From an uncultured Lachnospiraceae bacterium (GTDB lineage Bacteria > Bacillota > Clostridia > Lachnospirales > Lachnospiraceae), in contig CACZNZ010000411.1 in assembly GCA_902782625.1 (NCBI GenBank), forward strand, positions 1-5,135: a stretch of 5,135 nucleotides of DNA. The letters are read 5' to 3'. Of the stretch, positions 1-5,135 are shown piece by piece. The position numbers were made by a program, and so were the translations under genes. The notes below the pieces were generated by a model, which did not search any database, was not told where the DNA came from, and saw nothing but the letters and a program-made list of their open reading frames with translations. Every line of letters starts with the position of its first letter. Within the stretch, counting starts at the first letter, position 1.

Positions 1-1
1 A

Positions 2-148
2 GCCGGAACGAAGGCAGCCATCACCACGACAGACTGGATCGGGCTGATTCTGATTTCCTTTATACTGCCGGCTATTCTGGCACCCGCGATCAACGCCGTA
101 TGCCGCAGGCTTGGCTGGGTAAAAGATGGAGATCTGACTTTGAGTTAA
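2..148 (+). CDS. C-terminal fragment of an integral membrane protein, transporter-like (5' end outside window)
   Basis: Reading from base 2 gives 48 codons ending at TAA (146-148), continuous with the left edge, so this is the 3' end of a larger gene. The fragment starts AGTKAAITTTDW, runs into one clear hydrophobic helix (about residues 13-33 of the fragment, IGLILISFILPAILAPAI), and ends in a short basic then polar tail (CRRLGWVKDGDLTLS). This is the form expected of the last membrane helix and cytoplasmic tail of a polytopic permease. Codon use looks normal and a good terminator follows 16 bp after the stop, which supports a real gene end. The family cannot be named from this fragment; a secondary transporter or a PTS membrane subunit are both possible. 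It converges on the channel gene at 253-2121. Confidence 0.72.
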   Translation, partial: AGTKAAITTTDWIGLILISFILPAILAPAINAVCRRLGWVKDGDLTLS

Positions 149-164
149 AGAAGCTAATGAGAAA

Positions 165-198
165 AGGGCAGTCGCAAACCGACGCCCTAATTTTTTTT
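165..198 (+). terminator. Rho-independent terminator, probably bidirectional
   Basis: The stem is AGGGC (165-169) plus GTCG (171-174) pairing with CGAC (180-183) plus GCCCT (184-188), with one bulged A (170) and a CAAAC loop. It is followed by AA and eight T (191-198). It lies 16 bp after the stop of the upstream membrane protein. Read on the minus strand, the same hairpin is followed by TTTTCTC and preceded by an A-tract, so it can also end the channel transcript, whose stop is about 65 bp away. The plus direction is clearly the stronger. Confidence 0.9.
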
Positions 199-252
199 AC
201 TGAGAAAGCCCAATCATGATCAGAATAATCCAAGGAATAGAATGCTTTAAAC

Positions 253-2121
253 TTATACAGTTGTGATGACAATCAGGTCATCATGGTCATGGAATACTTC
301 TTCTTTCTGTCCTGACGGGTTGATCACGATATCAAAAGTTCCATCCTGAGCAGTCTTTTTATAGCCGATGGCAATCTCGCCATAACGGGCTGCTGACGCA
401 CGAAGGGTATAAATGTCTACCGGGCGGTCTGTCTTCAGGTAGCGGGAGATTGGTTTCATAAAGATGGAGGAACCTCCTTCAGACAGCAGGCTGCTTAAGA
501 TCAGACTGTTATGACGTTGCTCAGCGATCTGCGTCATCATCTTGGATGTGATATTGCTGCTGATCACAAAGTCGGTAGCCCGTAGCATTTGTGAAAGCCG
601 TTGGTTCCGGGTATTATTCATCTCAATGATCAGATGGATATCTGCGCCGATGGTATCTTCAATATCATTCAGCTGCAGCTGAAGCATGAGAGTGCGGGCA
701 TCGGCGTCTTCTTCTTCAATCTCTGTATCGGACATCAGCATAATACTGGAAGGATTTTCTTCCATCAAATGTTCCAGTACATTACGTTTGAAGATATTGC
801 TTTCTCTCACATCCAGTTCGATGTTGCGCAGTTCATCTTGAGAAGGAAGCTGATCTTTGTCAATTTTACCGTTTTCTGCAGCGATAATCACTTTTGATCC
901 CGGAGTCGAATAGGTATCTTCTTCTAAAAGAATCTGCCTGAGCATATCGGTGTATCCAAGTACCAACAAGGTATGTGGCTCTTCGGGAACATCTGGTTTG
1001 TTTTCAAACAGGCCTTCATCAGCCACGGCACGATTCTCAAGCTGCAGCGGGTTATCATCTTCCGCAATCCTGATCAGCAAGTCGCCTGGCTGGAATACCA
1101 GTTCCTCATCAGATTGGAACAATGGTTTGTCATTTCGTACCAGTCCGATGGCAACAGAATCTGAACAGCGGAGATTGATTTCATGAAGGCTGAGACCGTT
1201 CAGTTCAGGAATTTCATTCTCTACATAGATTTCATTACCCTCAAAACTGAGAAGTTCGGTAAGAATCTCAGACATACCGGGGTGACGTCCGGAATGTACC
1301 ATCAGCCGGGCAATAGTCTTTTGGAAATTCAGGATAACTGTCCGTTCTCCGCCGGCGATCTTTGCCGGCTGCAATACTTCTCGTTCCCGAATAGTGGCAA
1401 TAATAAATGCCTTATCATTACTGCATTCATCCAATATACTTTTACAGGCCAGGATGGTTTTCACGGTCATGAAATCATCCTTCAGATTAATGATAATGGA
1501 TTTACAGGTATCCAGGGCACATACATTCAGATCATCGATATTATCCGGTCTTCCGGTGCGGCAGACTATCCGCAGATTACCTGGATCTGGTATACGGTCA
1601 CTAATCTGATTTTCCATCTGGACCTTGTCTTTTTCAGCCATGATAACGACGACCGCATCCGATTGATTATCATTTGCAAGAACCAGTTCCTCAAGGATTC
1701 CCATGACATTTTCGTCAAAGCCAATGATTACCACATGTCCTTCTTCAATTACGCGGGATTTTCCTCTCTGCAGGTCCGTCACTTTCTCCTTTATCCCATT
1801 AGAAATAGTACCAATAAGGAAACTGGTAATGAAAATGCCCACGAGGGTGACAATGGTCATCACGATCAGGTAAGGAACCGTTCCTTCTTCCTTGGCCAAA
1901 ACACCGGTATTGATTGCATGCATTAATGTAAACCAGATGGAGCGACCGGTCGAAGTACCGCCACTGCCGTCTGCGCCGCCTAAAGCAACGGCAGCCAACC
2001 CTCCCACGACTACGACAATCGTTGTAATGACTGCAAGCAGCAAGAGTAAAGATTTTGTTCCTTTTGACATCAGGTTGTCGAACCAATATTTAAATCTTTG
2101 CCGGAAACTGACCTTCTTCAT
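253..2121 (-). CDS. CASTOR/POLLUX-type cation channel with two RCK (TrkA-like) modules
   Basis: This 622-residue membrane protein probably conducts K+ or other cations under control of its cytoplasmic domains. TM1 is at about residues 23-48. A pore-helix and filter region (about 60-80, FTLMHAINTGVLAKEEG) has no TVGYG signature. TM2 is at about 83-106. Two RCK modules follow: a Rossmann-like domain from about 128 (HVVIIGFDENV) with a TrkA-C-like part at about 295-355 (ending FQPGDLLIRIAEDD), then a second Rossmann-like domain from about 383 (HTLLVLGYTDM) with a final TrkA-C-like part at about 565-620 (ending HDDLIVITTV). This 2TM-RCK-RCK plan is that of plant CASTOR/POLLUX and their bacterial homologues, which databases often mislabel as NAD-binding lipoproteins. 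An acidic run at 465-474 (DTEIEEEDAD) stands out. The start is fixed by AAAAGGAGG six bases upstream. The gene is divergent from the symporter at 2388. The family call is firm; ion selectivity and ligand are unknown. Confidence 0.87.
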   Translation of the reverse strand: MKKVSFRQRFKYWFDNLMSKGTKSLLLLLAVITTIVVVVGGLAAVALGGADGSGGTSTGRSIWFTLMHAINTGVLAKEEGTVPYLIVMTIVTLVGIFITSFLIGTISNGIKEKVTDLQRGKSRVIEEGHVVIIGFDENVMGILEELVLANDNQSDAVVVIMAEKDKVQMENQISDRIPDPGNLRIVCRTGRPDNIDDLNVCALDTCKSIIINLKDDFMTVKTILACKSILDECSNDKAFIIATIREREVLQPAKIAGGERTVILNFQKTIARLMVHSGRHPGMSEILTELLSFEGNEIYVENEIPELNGLSLHEINLRCSDSVAIGLVRNDKPLFQSDEELVFQPGDLLIRIAEDDNPLQLENRAVADEGLFENKPDVPEEPHTLLVLGYTDMLRQILLEEDTYSTPGSKVIIAAENGKIDKDQLPSQDELRNIELDVRESNIFKRNVLEHLMEENPSSIMLMSDTEIEEEDADARTLMLQLQLNDIEDTIGADIHLIIEMNNTRNQRLSQMLRATDFVISSNITSKMMTQIAEQRHNSLILSSLLSEGGSSIFMKPISRYLKTDRPVDIYTLRASAARYGEIAIGYKKTAQDGTFDIVINPSGQKEEVFHDHDDLIVITTV

Positions 2122-2127
2122 ACCGTT

Positions 2128-2136
2128 CCTCCTTTT
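2128..2136 (-). promoter_or_regulatory. Ribosome binding site of the channel gene
   Basis: AAAAGGAGG on the minus strand lies 6 nt before the ATG at 2119-2121. It is nearly ideal and fixes that start codon. Confidence 0.85.
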
Positions 2137-2165
2137 GGTTAAATCTGAAAATCTTCATAAGTGAT

Positions 2166-2182
2166 GTCTGCTGGCAGCAGAC
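2166..2182. promoter_or_regulatory. Perfect 17-bp palindrome in the channel 5' leader (candidate operator)
   Basis: GTCTGCTG-G-CAGCAGAC is a perfect 8-bp inverted repeat around one base. It falls at about +5 to +21 of the predicted channel transcript, upstream of the ribosome binding site. That position suits repression by a dimeric regulator, or a leader hairpin. There is no following T-run, so it is not a terminator. The binding protein is unknown. Confidence 0.55.
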
Positions 2183-2193
2183 CTGGCATAGAT

Positions 2194-2223
2194 ATTGTAA
2201 CATAATTATGAATTAAACTGCAA
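2194..2223 (-). promoter_or_regulatory. Predicted SigA-type promoter of the channel gene
   Basis: On the minus strand, TTGCAG (2223-2218) and TACAAT (2199-2194) are separated by 18 bp. The -10 matches consensus at 5 of 6 positions and the -35 at 3 of 6. Predicted start of transcription is near 2187, giving a leader of about 65 nt. The spacer contains the perfect palindrome CATAATTATG (2201-2210). Confidence 0.5.
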
Positions 2224-2269
2224 TAATATACGGTCGATGAGGAGAGAAAAAATGTCTCTGGGAATAGTA

Positions 2270-2298
2270 GTGATAAAAATGTCAATTTGAAGTATAAT
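2270..2298 (+). promoter_or_regulatory. Predicted SigA-type promoter of the symporter gene
   Basis: GTGATA (2270-2275) and a perfect TATAAT (2293-2298) are separated by 17 bp. Transcription would begin near 2305, leaving a leader of about 83 nt before the ATG at 2388. In that leader I see no convincing riboswitch or attenuator; the only repeat is GCACAAT, present twice (near 2308 and 2363). Confidence 0.6.
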
Positions 2299-2373
2299 AA
2301 TCTTATAGCACAATCTCAGTGTGGCCTTGAAGAAGACAAAATAACAAAGACATAGAAGTTTGGCACAATACAT

Positions 2374-2378
2374 AGGAG
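2374..2378 (+). promoter_or_regulatory. Ribosome binding site of the symporter gene
   Basis: AGGAG lies 9 nt before the ATG at 2388. Another ATG at 2381 is too close to this site (2 nt) and opens a frame that stops early, so 2388 is preferred. Confidence 0.7.
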
Positions 2379-2387
2379 TAATGAATT

Positions 2388-3995
2388 ATGGAGACAGCTA
2401 CTTTAGGGAAGAACAATATCATCGAAGACTGCAAGGCTGTTCTGGTCAAAAAAAAGATCTCCGAAGACAATGTGGAAATATTTAATCTGACAGTAAAAGA
2501 AGTGCTGGACGATTACAGCGATCTCCTGGGTCCAGACCAGGAGATTCGGTACAAGGTACGGAAACGTATCGATAGGGTAGAATGTAATATTTATATTCAG
2601 GCAGATAAAATGGACCCTCTGGAGGAGGGACAACATGCGGAGGAACGTGCCCGGCAGAAGACGATCGGCAATGTACAGTTCAACCGTGATACATCTTTGT
2701 CATTCCGTTATACGAAAGGATGCAATATAGTCACGATACGCTCCGCCAGAAGGACAGGAAGCGGAAATATACTCAAACAGCCCATGGTACAGGCTGCATT
2801 AGGAGGACTGATTCTGGGGCTTCTCTGCCAGCAGCTGCCTGCGGGGACCAATCAGTTCATCATAAATGAAATCTCTACTCCGATTTTATCCATTTCCCTG
2901 AGCATTATTTCAGGGATCATGGGGCCGGTTATGTTTGTTTCGATCGTGAAAGCGGTCGGGCTTCTTGACAGCATAGATGATTTGACCGGTCTTGGATCCA
3001 CAATACTGATCCGCTTTCTCATCACGGCTGTGTTAGTTGCCGTTGCTTCCATTGTAATCGGCATTTGCTTCTTCCCCCTGTTCGGCAAAGGTGGGGTTGA
3101 TGTCTCGCCGGCGGTAATGATAGAGCTTCTTCTCGATATAATCCCAACCAGCCTGGTGACTCCCTTTGTGGAGAACAACTATCCTCAGCTTGTGGTCCTT
3201 GCTCTCGGGATGGGCGCTGTGCTGCTTACGCTGGGCGACCGGGTAAATGGGCTGGTAGATCTCATTGAACAGCTTGCGGAATGGCTGATCGGGTTTATGA
3301 ATACCATCCTGATCATTATGCCGGTCGTGCCGTTCCTGAGTATATTCAACCTGGTAGCGAAAGGGCAGATTTCCACGTTTTTAAAAGGGTGGAAGTTTAT
3401 CGTTGCTTCCTATGTCTGCATGGCAATTTGTATCGCGATCAAATTGATTAAGGTTTGTTTGAAATGTAAGATCAGTTTTCCAATACTGTGGAAGAAGACG
3501 AAACCGGTCATAGTGAAAGTTTTTTCGACAGCATCTTCTGCCAGTGCCTTGAAAATGACCTATGAGATGTCGCGTGAGGAGCTGGGCATTGATCCGGCCT
3601 TCTCTTCCCTGTGGATTCCCTTAAGCAATGGTATGCTGGATGCTAGCAGTACCATGTTCTTTGTTTTGGCACCTTTCTTTGTTGCTGAGCTGACGGGAAT
3701 GCATATTTCCGTAGCTTTCCTGTTTATAGTGCTGCTTCTTGCAGTAGAACTTAGTATGGCTAACCCCGGCCTTACTGCAGGATATACGATCATCTTTCAG
3801 GCGCTGAGTATGTCAGCGGAACATGTAGGTATGTTCTCTGCCTTCAGCGTTGTGATCCGAAACTTTTCTGCTGCAATCTGCATGGCTTACAGGATTCTTG
3901 AACACATAGAAGTAGCCTGGAAGACAGGCCATATCGATATGAGCTGTTTTGACAAGGAGGCTGATTCTCAAGAGAATCAGGCTAATCCTGACTGA
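2388..3995 (+). CDS. Dicarboxylate/amino acid:cation symporter family (SDF) protein with fused N-terminal soluble domain
   Basis: This 535-residue membrane protein is probably a secondary transporter. Residues 131-503 follow the SDF (glutamate/dicarboxylate symporter) fold. A TM2-TM3 region (about 165-227) contains GPVMFVSIVKAVGLL. Re-entrant loop HP1 is serine-rich (STASSASAL, 380-388). A degenerate TM7 signature, NGMLDASST (414-422), stands where relatives have NMDGT. HP2 has ANPGLTAGY (458-466), and TM8 is at about 486-503. Residues 1-122 are an added cytoplasmic region: a helix (about 29-46) then beta strands (about 52-72) and a basic linker. It recalls a degenerate GHKL/HATPase-like fold seen ahead of SDF domains in some clostridial proteins; this is from memory and not proven. 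By hand alignment several substrate and sodium residues of GltPh are missing in TM8, so substrate is uncertain. The hydrophilic tail (504-535) overlaps the LysR gene by 14 bp on the opposite strand. The family is firm, the substrate unknown. Confidence 0.85.
   Translation: METATLGKNNIIEDCKAVLVKKKISEDNVEIFNLTVKEVLDDYSDLLGPDQEIRYKVRKRIDRVECNIYIQADKMDPLEEGQHAEERARQKTIGNVQFNRDTSLSFRYTKGCNIVTIRSARRTGSGNILKQPMVQAALGGLILGLLCQQLPAGTNQFIINEISTPILSISLSIISGIMGPVMFVSIVKAVGLLDSIDDLTGLGSTILIRFLITAVLVAVASIVIGICFFPLFGKGGVDVSPAVMIELLLDIIPTSLVTPFVENNYPQLVVLALGMGAVLLTLGDRVNGLVDLIEQLAEWLIGFMNTILIIMPVVPFLSIFNLVAKGQISTFLKGWKFIVASYVCMAICIAIKLIKVCLKCKISFPILWKKTKPVIVKVFSTASSASALKMTYEMSREELGIDPAFSSLWIPLSNGMLDASSTMFFVLAPFFVAELTGMHISVAFLFIVLLLAVELSMANPGLTAGYTIIFQALSMSAEHVGMFSAFSVVIRNFSAAICMAYRILEHIEVAWKTGHIDMSCFDKEADSQENQANPD
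3961..3980. repeat. Perfect inverted repeat at the convergent gene ends
   Basis: CTGATTCTC (3961-3969), AA, GAGAATCAG (3972-3980) form a perfect 9-bp stem within the last codons of the symporter and directly after the LysR stop codon on the minus strand. Neither direction has a T-run, so it is not a standard intrinsic terminator. It could stabilise the 3' end of the LysR transcript or slow polymerase there. Confidence 0.6.
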
Positions 3996-4854
3996 TCATA
4001 TCGCGTATACGGTCAATAAACATCTGTACCGCCGGAGTGAAGATCTGGTATTTTTTCCAGATCAGATATCCGGCGTTTTTTATTGGGGGGATGATCGGTC
4101 TTAAGCACAGAGGACTGTCTCCTGATGTGTTGATCAGTTTATCAAAGCAGATCGCATAGCCAAGGCCGTCTTCTACAAGCAGAGATGCGTTATATACCAG
4201 GTTGTAGGTCGCAATCACATTCAACGAAGACATCTCTTGCGAACCTGCAAAGTAAGGAGCAGCAGCCCTTGAGACAATCACAGGCAGTCCTTTTAAGTCT
4301 GAGAGACGGATCTCTTCTTTTTGTGCCAGAGGGCAGTCTTTTGGCATCAATAGTCCGAAGCTATCTTTCGCGGGGAGTTCAATGGACTGGTAGAGTGTGT
4401 GATCCACATCCGTAAAGATAACGGCAAAGTCGATCAATCCGTTGTCCAGTTCATCCATCAGATCCTGGGTGTCTCCACTGGTGATATGGAAGCGGATATC
4501 CGGGTGTTCTGCTGCGAGGCTTGCTGCTGTACGGGACAGGTAGTGAAAAGACCATGATTCCCCGGCTCCGATCCGAACAGATCCGGAGATATGGTTTTTG
4601 ATCTGAGAGATCTCGTCTTCAGCCATCTTCATCAGATGTACCATTTCCTCTGCTCTTTTCCGGAGCACCATACCTTCTTCGGTGAGGGTGATCTTTCTGT
4701 TTCCACGAACAAAAAGTGCTGCACCGAGTTCTTCCTCCAGCTCTTTCATCTGACGTGACAGCGAAGGCTGGGAGACATGAAGTGCCTTTGCTGCTGCGGA
4801 GATTGTTCCTTCCCTGACCACAGCCAGATAGTACTGCATCGTCCGTATATCCAT
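3982..4854 (-). CDS. LysR-type transcriptional regulator
   Basis: This 290-residue protein has the normal length and plan of the LysR family. An N-terminal winged helix-turn-helix spans residues 1-60, with recognition region ISAAAKALHVSQPSLSRQMK at about 18-37 followed by LEEELGAALFVR. A linker helix covers about 60-88. The periplasmic-binding-protein-like effector domain covers about 91-290 (GSVRIGAGES, then LMDELDNGLIDFAVIF and LLMPKDCPL). Such proteins bind DNA as tetramers and usually activate a divergent gene while repressing themselves. The effector cannot be read from sequence. The start is set by AAAGGAGG ending 6 nt before the ATG. The divergent neighbour is an alpha/beta hydrolase at 4983, with a LysR-type dyad between them, so that gene is the likely target. 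The 3' end overlaps the symporter gene by 14 bp and contains, on the other strand, a terminator for it. Confidence 0.95.
   Translation of the reverse strand: MDIRTMQYYLAVVREGTISAAAKALHVSQPSLSRQMKELEEELGAALFVRGNRKITLTEEGMVLRKRAEEMVHLMKMAEDEISQIKNHISGSVRIGAGESWSFHYLSRTAASLAAEHPDIRFHITSGDTQDLMDELDNGLIDFAVIFTDVDHTLYQSIELPAKDSFGLLMPKDCPLAQKEEIRLSDLKGLPVIVSRAAAPYFAGSQEMSSLNVIATYNLVYNASLLVEDGLGYAICFDKLINTSGDSPLCLRPIIPPIKNAGYLIWKKYQIFTPAVQMFIDRIRDMISQD
4030..4081 (+). terminator. Rho-independent terminator for the symporter, antisense within the LysR gene
   Basis: The outer stem CGCCGGA (4030-4036) pairs with TCCGGCG (4069-4075). The inner stem GATCTGG (4042-4048) pairs with CCAGATC (4057-4063) around the loop TATTTTTT. 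The hairpin is followed at once by TTTTTT (4076-4081). Symmetric 5-nt internal loops separate the stems. It starts 34 bp after the symporter stop and is oriented to end that transcript. It overlaps LysR codons 258-275, so one sequence serves as protein code on one strand and terminator on the other. Confidence 0.8.
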
Positions 4855-4860
4855 AAAATT

Positions 4861-4868
4861 CCTCCTTT
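4861..4868 (-). promoter_or_regulatory. Ribosome binding site of the LysR gene
   Basis: AAAGGAGG on the minus strand, with 6 nt (AATTTT) to the ATG at 4852-4854, fixes the regulator's start. Confidence 0.85.
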
Positions 4869-4874
4869 CGACCT

Positions 4875-4901
4875 CTTCCTATTCAAATATAGCATAGGAA
4901 G
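4875..4901. promoter_or_regulatory. LysR-type operator dyad (T-N11-A)
   Basis: CTTCCTAT (4875-4882), 11 bp, ATAGGAAG (4894-4901) is a perfect 8-bp dyad whose inner T and A are separated by exactly 11 bp, as in the LysR box. Its centre (4888) is about -66 from the predicted hydrolase start, the usual recognition-site position, and it covers the regulator's -10 box. Further ATAGG half-sites follow at 4904-4908 and 4925-4932 (the latter again ATAGGAAG), reaching into the hydrolase promoter as an activation site would. Confidence 0.7.
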
Positions 4902-4914
4902 GCATAGGTAACAA
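4886..4914 (-). promoter_or_regulatory. Predicted promoter of the LysR gene
   Basis: On the minus strand, TTGTTA (4914-4909) and TATATT (4891-4886) are separated by 17 bp, with an extended -10 TGC just upstream of the hexamer. The predicted start near 4879 lies inside the operator dyad, consistent with autorepression. Confidence 0.65.
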
Positions 4915-4918
4915 GTAT

Positions 4919-4947
4919 TTGATTATAGGAAGAAATGTGGGTAAAAT
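4919..4947 (+). promoter_or_regulatory. Predicted promoter of the hydrolase gene
   Basis: TTGATT (4919-4924) and TAAAAT (4942-4947) are separated by 17 bp. Transcription would begin near 4954, about 29 nt before the ATG. A LysR-type half-site (ATAGGAAG, 4925-4932) sits in the spacer next to the -35 box. Confidence 0.65.
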
Positions 4948-4968
4948 AGAATCAAAAAGAGGATAGAC

Positions 4969-4974
4969 GGAGGT
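4969..4974 (+). promoter_or_regulatory. Ribosome binding site of the hydrolase gene
   Basis: GGAGGT lies 8 nt before the first of two tandem ATG codons (4983, 4986). The spacing favours 4983. Confidence 0.75.
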
Positions 4975-4982
4975 ATATAACG

Positions 4983-5135
4983 ATGATGAAGACAGAGGAA
5001 TTGAAACTGGTAAAAGAGTGGGATAAGACATTTGCAAAAAGTGATAAGGTGGATCACTGCAAGGTGACATTCGTAAATCATTTTGGCATTACCCTTGCGG
5101 CGGATATGTATGTGCCGAAAAATGAGGATGCCAGG
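4983..5135 (+). CDS. Alpha/beta hydrolase, N-terminal fragment (3' end outside window)
   Basis: An open frame of 51 codons runs from ATG 4983 to the window edge without a stop. The start is supported by GGAGGT 8 nt upstream and a SigA-like promoter. After a charged helix (MMKTEELKLVKEWDKTF) comes a beta-strand segment, residues 27-46, with VTFVNHFGITLAADMYVPKN. This matches the N-terminus of alpha/beta hydrolases of the dienelactone hydrolase/YcjY-like type, in which V-F-N-R-G-I-L-A-D-Y-P precedes the first core strand and the nucleophile elbow. The catalytic Ser, Asp and His lie downstream and cannot be checked here. Its divergent position and the operator dyad make it the probable target of the LysR regulator. 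The substrate is unknown. Confidence 0.75.
   Translation, partial: MMKTEELKLVKEWDKTFAKSDKVDHCKVTFVNHFGITLAADMYVPKNEDAR

Noticed and set aside
1183..1926. 247-codon open frame on the plus strand opposite the channel gene
   Set aside because: It is fully antisense to the well-supported channel gene, its translation is low-complexity and unlike any family, and no ribosome binding site or promoter precedes it.
253..2121. Annotation of the channel as an NAD-binding lipoprotein
   Set aside because: The N-terminus has no cysteine or lipobox, and the RCK nucleotide loops lack a full GxGxxG. The two-helix pore plus tandem RCK plan fits the CASTOR/POLLUX channel family.
2305..2387. Possible riboswitch in the symporter leader
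   Set aside because: The leader is only about 83 nt, has no stable paired structure by eye and no terminator or sequestered ribosome binding site.
4185..4415. 76-codon plus-strand frame inside the LysR gene
   Set aside because: It is a shadow of the LysR coding sequence, with no start signal and no recognisable protein features.
5041..5057. GTGAT...ATCAC inverted repeat in the hydrolase gene
   Set aside because: It is a 5-bp match within coding sequence, well within chance expectation.
1..5135. Defence island, mobile element, CRISPR or a new multi-gene system
   Set aside because: All genes belong to transport, regulation or metabolism families. There are no transposase, integrase, nuclease or repeat-array signals, and base composition looks even across the window.

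Overview
The window reads as chromosomal DNA from a low-to-moderate GC Firmicute, most likely a gut-type clostridium (Lachnospiraceae-like). The evidence is strong AGGAGG-type ribosome binding sites close to ATG starts, SigA-like promoters (TTGnnn-17-TAtaaT), U-tailed hairpin terminators, and protein sequences that resemble clostridial family members. The genus cannot be fixed from the sequence alone. No RNA gene, CRISPR array, insertion sequence or phage gene was seen.

Layout, left to right. (1) 2-148, plus strand: the last 48 codons of a membrane protein, closed by a hairpin terminator at 165-198 that probably serves both strands. (2) 253-2121, minus strand: a complete 622-residue CASTOR/POLLUX-type cation channel with two membrane helices, a pore loop and two tandem RCK modules. 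(3) 2122-2387: a 266-bp divergent promoter region with one promoter for the channel and one for the next gene, plus two palindromes on the channel side. (4) 2388-3995, plus strand: a 535-residue dicarboxylate/amino acid:cation symporter homologue (SDF family) with an extra soluble N-terminal domain of about 120 residues. (5) 3982-4854, minus strand: a 290-residue LysR-type regulator. Its stop region overlaps the symporter tail-to-tail by 14 bp, and the apparent symporter terminator lies antisense inside the regulator's 3' end. (6) 4855-4982: a compact divergent regulatory region with promoters in both directions and a perfect LysR-type dyad. (7) 4983-5135, plus strand: the first 51 codons of an alpha/beta hydrolase, cut by the window edge.

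Two divergent pairs organise the region. The LysR regulator and the hydrolase form a classic LysR/target pair: the dyad CTTCCTAT-N11-ATAGGAAG is centred about 66 bp upstream of the predicted hydrolase transcription start and covers the regulator's own -10 box. The channel and the symporter share a promoter region and may both concern ion or osmolyte balance, but that link is inference from position only. Neither is a textbook family member: the channel lacks a TVGYG filter, and the symporter lacks several of the residues that bind substrate and sodium in characterised homologues and carries a fused soluble domain.
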